From: Octodonta nipae
Taxonomy: Eukaryota > Arthropoda > Insecta > Coleoptera > Chrysomelidae
Assembly (NCBI GenBank): GCA_034190945.1
Contig: CM067223.1
Location: forward strand, 73,592,515 to 73,656,514
Length of the DNA: 64,000 nt
Reading direction: 5' to 3'
In this document: in pieces, positions 43,540 through 54,125 of the stretch
Layout: each line of letters begins with the position of its first letter
Position numbering within the stretch: the first letter of the stretch is position 1
The notes under the pieces: model-generated
The model's database searches: none
What the model saw: only the letters and a program-made list of their open reading frames with translations
What the model was told of the DNA's origin: nothing
Made by a program: the position numbers and the translations under genes

Positions 43540-43990
43540 AAACTATAGGACGGAGTAGAATCCATCCCATATTTATGGAGTCAAATCCGTCCTATATTTC
43601 AACCATAGTATATAACTCCTTGTGGGCTACCCCATAAATTATTTCATTTTTAACATTTTATATTATCGCCCTGTGTAACATTAATTTCTCCACTCTTTAT
43701 GCAACTTCTTATGGGCTGTAAAAGAAATAATTTTTTAATCACACTGTATAAATATAATGCAACTCCAGCATATATTTCAACCATCCTGTATATGATTTGC
43801 TTATATCCACATCATATAACAGTTTTTTAATCACCCTATATAATTTTAATTTCACATTTTTTCCAACATTTTTATACCACCAAACGTCCAGTCCACCTTA
43901 TATTCCAACCATACTGTATATACGGTTGCCTACGGACCACTATTATTCTAGTCCGTCCTATATTTCAATCTTCATATAAATGCAACTCCT
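43540..43990. repeat. Short dispersed motif repeats
   Basis: At least four imperfect occurrences of CCTATATTTCAACCAT followed by CTGTATATA-like bases (near 43603, 43765, 43890 and 43952), interspersed with GGAGT/GCAACTCC pieces. Not regular enough to be a satellite; possibly decayed copies of one small element. Confidence 0.45.
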
Positions 43991-44099
43991 TCTACCACTT
44001 TACTTTGTGATTTTGTTTGCTATAACTAAACACCCTGTCTATAAACGCATCAAATATCAGTTTAAAGTTTGACATGTGTTGTCACTGAATTTTCTATTA

Positions 44100-44785
44100 G
44101 GCCTGGAGAATGTGGCAACCAAAAGCACCGTCTTCGCAAAATGGAAAAATTTGCATTTAAATAGGTATTTGCCTGGTATACAAACAAAACGAGCTTGGTA
44201 CTCATTAATTTAAGGAACCGAAAATACTATGCTTTACTACCTATATGCTTGAGATGTACATAGAAAATTTTCAAATTTGCAATTAAAACTTCCAGTGCCT
44301 AAAATTACCGCACTATTACGTTGGAATTAAAATATTTATGAGGAAATGTCCGTTATGTCATTTCGATGAAATTTTTGATAAGAATTTTGGAATTTTCAGC
44401 GATTTTCTGCAAAACTGCAAGTTGCAGGTCGCAGAAAAGTATATGAGATCACCTAAAGATCTCCCTTAATAGATTAAACGTTAAAAAACTATACACATCC
44501 ATAAGGAGTTATCGAAAAATCGACTAAAATATTAGGGATATTGTTCGATTTCCATGCACGCATGTGTTCATTCACAAATTTTATCACTTTATCAATAGAA
44601 TTCTGTTCCAAAATTTGAAGTTTCACCAATCCGGATATATACTCTATTAAACAAGACCATGTTCATTTAAAACGGTGCACCACAGGAGAAGAAATCAGGT
44701 AACATACATACATACATACAAAAATAAGCGAAAAAATACGCGATGAATTGATAACCTCCTCCTTTTTGGAAGTCGGTAAAAAAAT
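44100..44785 (-). repeat. Transposable-element remnant with conserved end motif
   Basis: Ends with GATAACCTCCTCCTTTTTGG and AAGTCGGTAAAAAA at 44750-44781, a terminus I remember from a common insect repeat; a (ACAT/CATA)n microsatellite at 44702-44719 precedes it. The rest is unassigned. AAGTCGGT also occurs in variant form (CACCGACTTC) in the hairpin at 43431. Confidence 0.35.
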
Positions 44786-44865
44786 ATATTATTTTTGAAG
44801 AATTGCAAATGAATTAAGTTTATAAGACCATAATTTTTCCACATTTCAACTTTTGTGCAAGTATA

Positions 44866-45290
44866 TTGTATTTCTTAGACCAAAATTGTAAAACAAGGAT
44901 GCAAAAATTTCAAAACAGACCTATGAGAATCATTCTCAAGTGCAACAGATACACTTCCATCTCTCTCATGTTAGATGTGCTGCAGTGGATGTCTAGTGCA
45001 ACAAGAATAAAATATATGTGTATGATTTTTATTTTTAAAATAGTTCACAATTTATTACCAAATTATTTAGCTGAAAATATAGTAAGAAATAAGGAAATTC
45101 ATATGTATGACACAAGACATAAAGAACATTATCAATAAGGAAAACTAACACTAAAACTGGTATGAATTCAATATTTTTTAGAAGTATTAAGGATTATAAT
45201 AATTTGCCTGATGCTATTAAAGCAATTTCATCCCTAAGAGGTTTTAAATTAAACCTTAAGGAATTTCTAAAAACACATAAAACGAATTTG
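44866..45290 (+). pseudogene. Decayed non-LTR ORF2 C-terminus, second part
   Basis: Frame with RMQKFQNRPMRIILKCNRYT, LDVLQWMSSATRIKYMCMIF, FKIVHNLLPNYLAENI and YDTRHKEHYQ, then after a frameshift the region SIKDYNNLPDAIKAISSLRGFKLNLKEF (readable in pieces). This is the conserved tail of CR1/Jockey-like ORF2. It completes the relic starting at 42400. Confidence 0.65.
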
Positions 45291-45545
45291 TAATTTGTAT
45301 TGTATTGATATTTAGTTTAGGTTTATTCACAATTAAATAAGTTTATATTTTCTTTTCTTATTGTAAGAAATTTGTATGTACAGTAGGAATTTCTATTTAA
45401 TAAAGCTTATCTTATTAATTGTCAAGGTCAAAAGATTATCAGACTGAAAGTGTATTAAAATATAAACATGAAAAATGTTATCGGTATAAATACAATAGTA
45501 GTAGTACTAGTACTTTTCATAAAGTGTTTGATTCAAGCAAATATT
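45291..45545. other. Non-coding stretch
   Basis: Probably 3' UTR of the preceding retroelement (AATAAAGC at about 45398) and flank. Confidence 0.3.
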
Positions 45546-45905
45546 TTACATAGTGGTGTAGTTAGGATAGATGAATAGTTTGTCATATGTTGGCCTAACC
45601 TGCTTGGGGACAGGAGGTACTGCGCATACAAGAAACATGTAGAAAAATATTTGCAAAAAAAAGTATTTGAATCAGAGGCCAACAATAATTATTCGACAGT
45701 TTAACTGGCTTAGAGTTAAATTACAGGTGAGGCAGACACTTTGGGGGGGGGGCGGTAATATCTAACCATTCTATCTCAAAATTGAATTTTTTTAAATAAA
45801 AAAAAGTGGTTGATTCAAGCTGAAATTTTAATATATGCTTCGTTGAATATATTACATAATATTCACAAAAAGTCAGACACTTTTGCCGGGGTTTAATAGT
45901 GAGCA
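45546..45905 (-). repeat. Inverted copy of 49340-49650
   Basis: The reverse complement matches 49340-49650: TACCTCCTGTCCCCAAGCNG, TCGAATAATTATTGTTGGC, CGAAAAGTATCTGCCT-like and a TTGAGGTAGAATGGTTAGAT piece. A G10 run at 45743-45752 lies inside. Non-coding. Confidence 0.6.
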
Positions 45906-46929
45906 AACATCTAAATAAATATTAAAATATTACCAGGTGTAGTGAATTGGATTAAGTGAACTGTAGTCTTGAGTTGGTTCTATTTTGATAAAAAAACTCA
46001 ATTGCCCTTCATAAGAAAACTCTTACCTTGTCTACGAGTTAGATTTAGTAAAAGCCTTGGGAAATCTGCCATCCATGTATTGGTCTGCATTCGGCGCGGG
46101 TAGCCGGCCTTAACCCTGGGTTTTTAGGCACAACTAGAGTTTATAATGTTGGGCAATGCGCACTCACGAGGGGGTTTACAATAAGTGAGTAATAGCTGCA
46201 CACGCACTTTGGGGTTGCACTAGCGAGCACATAAGGAAACGTTTTCTCCTTGAGAGTGTTAGGGAGATCCGTACTGTACGAGAGGCGAACAGCAAGTCTT
46301 ACAGCGATTGGGCTGAAGGCATCGAGTTTTTTTCAAGCAATTGAGAATATACTTATATAAATATAAAGGCTGTCTCTTTTAAACCCAAAAAAGACAGAGT
46401 GTTCTGAACACCAGGAGAGATATGCTATGGTAGTAACAGATACGAGTGAGAGGCAGCATTACAGGTGTAGTCGTGGTCGTACTCTGTGCTACCATTGGCT
46501 ATTGTTGGGGGCACATTTAAGAAAAAATCATTTAGATGATTTTGGGAGCTTGGGTGTCGACTTAATTATTAATTAATAATGTAATCGTCTATCGATCTTC
46601 TTGTTTGGGAAAAAATTGATTAAGAAAAGATGTTATTGATATTATACCACATAAATATATGGGGGTTCACCCTGCAATTTCAACCCCTAGCGGGAGTGAA
46701 TATCACTTCTACAATATAAAGGGCTTTGACGCATCATGTTTTAAAATCAGAACCCTAGCCACCCAAAATAACTTTTTATCTTCAAAAGACAAAGTAATTT
46801 TCTTCCACGAGTAAAGGATCAATAATTTTATTTCCATGAAAAAAACAGCTAAAAAAAACTGCTTTGTCAGAAAAACAAATATTTTTAATAAATGAGTTTT
46901 ATAGTTTAGCCTAGGAATTATTTGATAAT
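45906..46929. other. Non-coding stretch
   Basis: A slightly GC-richer patch at 46080-46520 (CGGCGCGGGTAGCCGGCC and surroundings) has no coding frame I recognise. 46798-46841 (TTCTTCCACGAGTAAAGGAT and following) recurs at 47950-47993. Confidence 0.3.
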
Positions 46930-48480
46930 ATACGGGGGGCACATTTTACAGTCATAAATATCTTTCGCAAAACATTTAAGGATTTTTTCAGTTATTTGTC
47001 TTGGTATTTATACTCTGCTTTTTTCAATTACAACGTATCAAAAGATTGGCGAAAAAGAGGTACCCCTTTGTAGTCTAAAATAAAAAAAATACTGATTTTC
47101 CTGAAAATTGTTTGTTTAAAATTAAATTATACTAAAACTTTATCTACATAGTGTGTAATAAATTTCATCGTTGTATTTTCCCCATGTAAAATTGGCATAG
47201 TACTGGGGATGATAGCGTTTGTAGGATATATTTGAGTAAACACACGATTATATTTTAAATATCACGGATTTTTCAATATAGTGGCTTTGGAAAATATAAT
47301 AACTTTGTCATCATTTTTCAAGCAAACATTTAAATCTGTACGCACAAATTTTGGATTACATGGTATCATACCCGTGCCTTTTTTCTCTTTGGCCAGCTTT
47401 AACAGAAAAAGTGTCTCTTTTTGGGAGTTTTGAAATATATACACGCTATTAAAATCATGAATCAAACACTTTTTTTTATTTTAAAATCTTTGAGGTAGAA
47501 GGATATTATCCCCGAAAAGTATCTGCCTTTTTTATAGAGTAATGCGAATAATTATTGTTGGCATTTTAAATTTTCATTTTTTTAATCTTTCTTGTTGCGC
47601 AACCTCCTGTCCCCAAGCTGGTTAAGCCAACAATGACAACCTACTCGTTATTTACATTGTAAAATATTTGCTTTCAAACACCATGAAAAGTGGGTTAGCT
47701 CTTAATATTTTATTACAGGACAGAGAATACAGTTTGAATGATTACAGAATTACTCTGTAGTTAAATATGTAGGTAAGAAAATGGTAAAGTTTCGAATTCC
47801 TCCCACACTTTTTGATGCGTCTCTGGTGTAATCCGCTCATACTCCTCCACTATTCTACGTCTAAGTTCAGGAATATCGCGAGTTTGAGTTTTAGACACCA
47901 CAGTTTTTAAATGTCGAAATAAAGTTAAAAAACAATAGCCCAATTAAATTTTCTTCCACGAGTAAAGGATCAATAATTTTATTTCCATGAATTCAGGAGC
48001 ATACATTAATTTTCTGAGGATGTTGGTTGTGCTCTTCCGGATTGAGATGGTTTGTGAAAAACTTGCCATTTACCTTGTTAACTGTTAACAATTGGTATTT
48101 TCCCAGTATCTACAATATGTTTATTGACAACTCCATTTTAAAAAAACTGCAATTAAAAAATTTTGAAACAAAATGGAAAAGAACAAATAAAGTCATAATA
48201 AAAAACAATGGTGTATAAAAACACATTTTTAATAAAATGAGTCATTGCGCAGAATGTCCTTTGAAACGCAACGAACTTAAAACAAAATTCCAAAAGTTTA
48301 ACGAAGTTTATACTTCAAATGTGTTAATGTCCTTATCATAATAAAAAAACATGATTTGATACAAAAGTTTAAACGAATTGTAATACTGTCCTTTTGAAAC
48401 TAAACATAAAGGGAATATGTATTTTAAAACACAAAATACGGTTCACATATTCAAATGTGCCGAATGTATTCAGGCGTAAC
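46930..48480 (+). pseudogene. Many-deletion copy of 48.6-49.7 kb and 50.9-51.7 kb
   Basis: 46950-47750 aligns collinearly with 48600-49740 but lacks many blocks of 1 to about 60 bp. 48040-48110 aligns in the same way with 50935-51000, and 48165-48480 with 51270-51705 of zinc-finger exon 4. Nearly all differences are losses in this copy; retained blocks are close to identical. That pattern fits an uncorrected assembly segment better than ordinary mutation. The zinc-finger part (e.g. GCAGAATGTCCTTTGAAACG) is non-coding here. Confidence 0.65.
47761..47943 (-). pseudogene. Tc1/mariner-type transposase C-terminal fragment
   Basis: About 40 residues, DIPELRRRIVEEYERITPET followed by HQKVWEEF, correspond to the C-terminal tail of mariner-like transposases (compare LQELAARIIQDIQGITPEVI in the element at 52.2 kb). 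No terminal repeats seen nearby. Confidence 0.5.
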
Positions 48481-48589
48481 GTTTTATGCACAGAGCCTAG
48501 GAAAATATTTGATAACCTGGTAAAGAATAAACCATTGTCGAAATTTGAAGGTCAGTATACAACGAAACCACTACTAATAATAACAATTA

Positions 48590-49745
48590 TTTACCTTTAC
48601 AGTCACAAATATCTTTCGCAAAAACATTTAAGGATTTTTTCAGTTGTTTGTCTTGGTATTTATACTCTGCTTTTTTCAATTACAATTCTCTCCCTCTGTA
48701 AAGAATAATCTGATTTTACAAAAAATGTGTCAAAAGATTGGCGAAAAAGAGGTATCACATGATACCCCTTTGTATGTAAACTAAAATAAAAAAAAATACT
48801 GATTTTCCTGAAAATTGTTTAGTTTAAAATTAAATTATACTAAAACTTTATCTACATAGTGTGTAATAAATTTATACATCGTTGTATTTTCCCTTTAAAC
48901 ATGTAAAATTGGCATAGTACTGGGGATGATAGCCGTTTGTAGAAGATATATTTGACGGTATAAACACACGATTATATTTTAAATTATTGTCTTGACGGAT
49001 TTTTAACGCAATATGACATTTTTCTAAAGTGGCTTTGGAAAATATAATAACTTTGTCATCATTTTTCTATTCACATATCACACAAGAAATACATTCCATT
49101 TTGAATGGTTAATGTTTTTACATTATATTAAACAAAAATGTGTTCACAATAGCAAAACATATAAATATTAATCTGTACGCACTGCAATATTTTGTGATTA
49201 CATGTTCGTTATACCAGGTACCCGTAGGGCATTTCTCTCTATTCTCGGTAACTTTATTTTTTGATGGCCAGCTATTAAACCACAGAACAAATGTCTACCT
49301 TTTTGGGAGTATTATGAAATATATACAGCAAAGTATCTATTAAAATTTCAGCGTGAATCAAACACTTTTTTTTTATTTATAAAATTCAACTTTGAGGTAG
49401 AATGGTTAGATATTAATCCCCCGAAAAGTATCTGCCTAAACTGTAATTTAACTCTAAGCCAGGTAAACTGTCGAATAATTATTGTTGGCATCTGATTCAA
49501 ACACTTTTTTGGGCATTTTTTTACATCTTTCTTGTATGCGCAGTACCTCCTGTCCCCAAGCTGGTTAAGCCAACATATGACAACCTACTCGTCTATCCTA
49601 ACTACACCACTATGTAAAATATTTGCTTGAGTCAAACACTTCATGAAAAGTGGGTCACTAGCTCTTAATCTACAAGGTTTCATAGTTCATGTACAGGACA
49701 GACTGGAATACAGTTTGAATACGATTACAGGAAAATTAACCGTTC
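48590..49745. repeat. Fuller copy of the duplicated non-coding segment
   Basis: Counterpart of the deletion-rich copy at 46950-47750; also contains (49340-49650) the inverted relative of 45546-45905. No coding sequence recognised. Confidence 0.55.
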
Positions 49746-50089
49746 AAACAGGTATAGTACTTGTTTTTAAATAATAATATTTTACAAATGTTTTGCAATT
49801 GTAGGTCTTTCTTATAGAAGTGCACAAACAGCGTTGAACAAAAAAAATTCCGTAAAATTATTGTTTAGCGTTTGACATCAATTAGAGATGAAGATTTGGA
49901 TCTAACTTTTTATTCTGATAAAGCATGGCTTCACTTATTGAGATATATTGTAATTAATATAATCTATGTTGATAGGTATATTTTCTGCTAAATAAATCAT
50001 TACTTCTTAACATCTATTTTTTTGTTCTATATTAATAAAACATGATATTTAAACAAATATTTTTTCATATCCCTATGTAATTAACTGAT
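49746..50089. other. Non-coding stretch
   Basis: Nothing supported. Confidence 0.3.
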
Positions 50090-50998
50090 ACTGCAATTGC
50101 AATTTCCACAAATTACGTTTTTTGAAAACTGTCCGAGGCGTTTCGACTAATGTCTTTGTCAAGGAACTAGACTAACTGGGTATTTCTTGAGGAAGTTGTA
50201 TTTATATTCGAGAAGTGATATAATTACCAGGTACTTAGTTTTAAACAGGATTATTTAATTTTATTACAGGTAAAAGGATTAACTAAAGAGGTTTATTAAG
50301 AGAGAATTATTTATTTCTGTCTGGTCGTTTATCAAATTACCGATATTTTTAAGTTTATTAATCTCCAATAATTCTAAAAGGTTTAATTTATTGCCTTTAT
50401 TTTCTGAATGTAATAATTTAAAATTTTCGTGGAAAAGATGATTTTCTGTTACTAAATGTTCGGCATAATTGGAATCTGTTTTTTGATTAATGAAAGAATT
50501 ACGGTGTTCATGATAATTTATAGACTCCAGATTTTTTTTTTTTTTTGGATCGATTTTTGATTTGTTATTTTTGATAAATTTTCCAAGACTATTGTTTGTT
50601 TTGAATGCAACGTTAATATTCTGTTTTCTTAAAAATGATGCTATTTTTAAACTTGGTTTGCCAAAATAGGTTATACTAGTATATGAATCAATATTGGTTT
50701 TGCTGTCAGGGTAAACTTCTCTTAATGCCTTTTTGTGTTTTTGATTGCCAAGAATATTTTCTATTAATTCGGCCTCAAACCCGTTATTTACTGCTATCTG
50801 TTTGATTATGTTTAATTCTTTCTGAAAATTATCTGGTGATTGTTTTATGGAAAGTAATCTATGAACCATACTATTGTAAGCGGAAAGTTTTTGTTGATAT
50901 GGATGTATAGAAGAGCGGTGAATCGTTAGATCGGTTTGAGATGGTTTGTGAAATATTGAAAACTCCTGTTTGCCATTTACCTTGTTAACTGTTAACAA
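50090..50998 (-). mobile_element. Penelope-like element fragment, minus strand
   Basis: A 239-codon frame (50998 to 50279) reads EFSIFHKPSQTDLTIHRSSI followed by HPYQQKLSAYNSMVHRLLSI: the region following the RT of Penelope elements, with the connector ITYFGKPSLKIASFLRKQNI. At an A-run (T-run at 50531-50545 on the plus strand) the sequence jumps into the middle of the GIY-YIG domain (HEHRNSFINQKTDSNYAEHL), so the GIY/YIG core itself is deleted. Downstream on the minus strand, 50165-50120 contains ATTAGTCGAAACGCCTCGGA, a Penelope-style UTR motif. RT absent: a dead fragment. Confidence 0.75.
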
Positions 50999-51209
50999 GT
51001 ATCGGCCGAATCAATTCAGTATATCCCTATGTATTATTTTTTATTTAACTAATTCAATATTATATTATTCAAAACGTGTTAAACGTATTAGTTAGTAATG
51101 ACGAAATTAAATAAAAATTTATTGTCAATTGAGAAAGATAGTTTATAACTAGTAAAATAATATAAAGTAAAAAAAATATTGAACTAATAATTTATTTCTT
51201 TCTTTATAG
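50999..51209. other. Intron end before zinc-finger exon 4
   Basis: AT-rich, ending in TTTATTTCTTTCTTTATAG (AG at 51208-51209), a good acceptor. Not clearly alignable to the introns before exons 2 and 3 beyond the acceptor itself. Confidence 0.5.
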
Positions 51210-51885
51210 GTTTTCTGGTCAAGCACGACAAAATGATAAACAATTAAAAAATTCAGTACACATCAAGGAAACAAAATGGAAAAGAACAAATAAATGTCAT
51301 AATAAAATGAAGCAAAATGGTGTATTAAAAACACATTTTTCACAACATAGAAACTCAGAAAGTCATTCTTTAAAACATGAGAGTGTAAACGATGTTACAT
51401 TCAAATGCGCAGAATGTCCTTATGAAACGCAACGTAAGTGGAACTTAAAACAGCACGAATTAAAACACAAAAGTTTAAGCGAAGTTTATACATTTAAATG
51501 TGTTAAATGTCCTTATAAAACGAAATATAAAGGGGACTTAAAAAAACATGATTTGAGTCACAAAAGTTTAAACGAAGTTAGTCGATACAAATGTACCGAC
51601 TGTCCTTTTGAAACTAAACATAAAGGGAATATGCAAATACATGTTTTAAAACACAAAAGTTTAAGCGAAGTTCACATATTCAAATGTGCCGAATGTTGTT
51701 TTGAAACTAAATATAAGCGAAACTTAATAAAACATGATTTAACACACAAAAGTTTAAGCCAAGTTAGCACATTCAAATGTACCGAATGTCATTTTGAAAC
51801 GAAACATAAACGGTACATACAAACACATGTTTCAAAACACAAAGCGAAGTTCATACATTCAAATGTGCCGAATGCCCCATTATGA
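51210..51885 (+). CDS. C2H2 zinc-finger terminal exon 4 (5-6 fingers), 3' truncated
   Basis: Phase-2 exon (G, then TTT TCT GGT CAA) with leader FSGQARQNDKQLKNSVHIKE and TKWKR, clearly related to the leaders of exons 2 and 3. A degenerate first finger (KCHNKMKQNGVLKTHFSQH) is followed by five CX2CX12HX3H fingers from FKCAECPYETQR to FKCTECHFETKH. A deletion of a few bases at about 51842, in the linker after HVSKHK, shifts the frame, and translation ends KFIHSNVPNAPL*. Up to there it is intact. A deletion-rich copy of this exon lies at 48165-48480. Confidence 0.85.
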
Positions 51886-52172
51886 AACAAAACATAAGAA
51901 AAGCTTAGAAACACATGTTTTAAAACATAAACTTTATATGATTTTAATACATTCCTTATGAAACCATAGTTAAAGTCTACTTAATTAAAAGACATGTTTT
52001 AAAACACAAAAAAGTTTCAGAGAAGTTAATAATTTGAAACGAAACATAAGCACACGTTAAAAATCATGTTTTTACACGATGTTAATGCATTGAAATGTGC
52101 TGAATGTCATTATGAAACGAAATATAAGAACTGCTTAGAAACACATATTTTAAAACGCAATAGTGATGTATA
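51886..52172 (+). pseudogene. Out-of-frame finger remnants after exon 4
   Basis: At least four more finger pieces follow in mixed frames (TGAAACAAAACATAAGAAAA, AAATGTGCTGAATGTCATTA, AACACATATTTTAAAACGCA) up to the insertion point of a mariner-like element at 52175. The exon was once longer. Confidence 0.65.
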
Positions 52173-52174
52173 TA

Positions 52175-54125
52175 CAGTGATGGGCAAATGTGTGAAACCA
52201 AGCAAATATCTCTGGAATTATTAGAGATATCAAAATGAAATTTGGACGGTGGATACTGCAGTAGATTGCCTATTTGTTTCCAATTTTTTTACAATTTTGA
52301 ACTTCCTGTTTTACCGGAAGTAATGTCGATTTTTAAATTTTCAATGAAACACCCTGTATAGTATTTTAGTTTCTGATGAAACATTTTATTGCGAATACAA
52401 AAATATCGGGTTTGATATTGTTTACTTCAATACCTACCGAGATATTAACAGAAAAGTAATTAAGGAAAGGAAAAATCTAATATCCATTAAAGAAATACAT
52501 AATCATAATTATTAACTAAATCTAAGTGATTTTCAAAACATTGAAACTTAACTAAACATAATGTATTAGATGTTCAAACTGAGCACCGTTTACTTCTTGA
52601 CAATAAGCAAGTCGGTTTTTAAATTCTCTAGTAACATTAGCTATTACTTCTGGTGTAATTCCCTGGATATCTTGAATTATTCTTGCAGCTAATTCTTGCA
52701 AATTATTTGCTCTTTCAACATAAACCTTAAACTTTAAGTAACTCCACAGAAAATAGTCTAGTGGATTAAGACCGGGATTTCATGCAGGCCATTCATAAGT
52801 ACCCCTTCTTCCAATTCATCTGTGATGAAATGTCCTATCTAAATGATTTCGAACAATGCGAGCGTAATGGGGTGGTGCTCCATCCTGCTGGATATTATTT
52901 GGTAATTGTCCATTTACCTCCAATGCCAGAATAACTTGTGTCTCCAAGAGCTGTAAATACCTATCTCTGTTTAAAGTTTCTTGTAGGAAGAAGGGTCCCG
53001 CGATTCTGTTGTTATAAATGCCGGCCCAAACGTTCAATTTTTGGGGATGTTGTGTATAAGCCTCTTGTACCCAATTAGGATTACTTTGCGACCAGTAGCG
53101 GCAGTTATGTCAATTAACCGTACCATTTAAACAAAATGTAGCCTCGTCTGAAAACACCACATTTCTTATAAAATTATTATCACGGTTACAAATATCCTAT
53201 CATCGTTTCACAAAACTGCAAACGTCTGTCGAAATCGTCTTCGGAGAGTTCTTGAACGAGGCGAATTTTATATGGATGATATTTTTCTCGCCTTAATATC
53301 CTTCCTATTGAACGACGGCTAATTCCATGCATATTGGCGAGGTCGGTAGTGGATAAGTGAGGATTTTCTTCCAAAGATATAGCAACATTTTGAGCTATAC
53401 CTTCATTACTTGCACTTTTTAAGCGTCCACTTTTTGGTAAATTGCTAACTGTTCTACTTGTGTCTTACCTTCGTAAAGTTTTCGTCACTACTGAACGGTA
53501 TATTTGTGTATTCGGATGAACAATGTTAAAAAGGTCACAAACTTCTTGATGCGTCCTTTTCCTCTCCCCATACCCAATCATCATTAATATTTCTATTCTT
53601 TCTCTTTCACTTAATTCGGCCATGTTACGATCAAATTAAAACAATTACAATCTTTTTACGTTCAAATAAAAAAAAGTAATAACTTATTTTGACAACTACT
53701 GTCACTTCTTCAATGAATTTCATGGACTACTATACTTGATTCAGATTTAATTTGCGCCTGATTTAAACAAACGCACGTGTATTCGACTATGGAACAAGCA
53801 GTGCTGTTGGTTGTGACGGTATAATGTCACCGATTGGCCAATAGAAATACAAATCCTTACCGAGCGGTTTGTTTATATCGGGCGTAAATGAAAACTGAAC
53901 CGAGTTTAGCTACCATCGAATTTTTTCCTTTCCTTGGTTACTTATCTGTTAATATCTCGGTAGGTATTGAAGTAAACAATAACAAACACGATATTTTAGT
54001 ATTCGCAATAAAATGTTTCATCAGAAACTAAAATACTATACAGGATGTTTCGTTGCAAATTTTAAAATCGACATTACTTCCAGTAAAACAGGAAGTTCAA
54101 AATTGTAAAAAAATTTGGAAACAAA
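52175..54125 (-). mobile_element. DD41D mariner-like transposon, longer copy
   Basis: Left end at TA (52173-52174) with CAGTGATGGGCAAATGTGTG; the inverted repeat extends over 200 bp. The right end stops at 54125, inside the inverted repeat, where a Penelope element begins, so the outer ~90 bp are lost. It encodes a full-length but broken transposase (see next entry). Sister of the deleted copy at 19269-20638. Inserted in decayed zinc-finger exon sequence. Confidence 0.8.
52560..53623 (-). pseudogene. DD41D transposase, disrupted
   Basis: ATG at 53623-53621 (MAELSERERIEILMMIGYGE). A helix-turn-helix follows (LSTTDLANMHGISRRSIGRI LRREK split by a frame break), then the catalytic domain: FSDEATF (first Asp), MNVWAGIYNNRIAGPFFLQE, QQDGAPPHYARIV (second Asp) and NPLDYF (third Asp). 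The second and third Asp are separated by 41 residues, giving a DD41D transposase of the IS630-Tc1-mariner superfamily. Disruptions: frameshifts near 53470 and 53190, and TGA codons after TFHHR and after EWPA. It would cut and paste the element at TA sites; not functional as it stands. Confidence 0.8.

Noticed and set aside
46709..46942. Minus-strand 77-residue open frame
   Set aside because: AT-rich composition, no motif, partly inside the deletion-rich duplicate.
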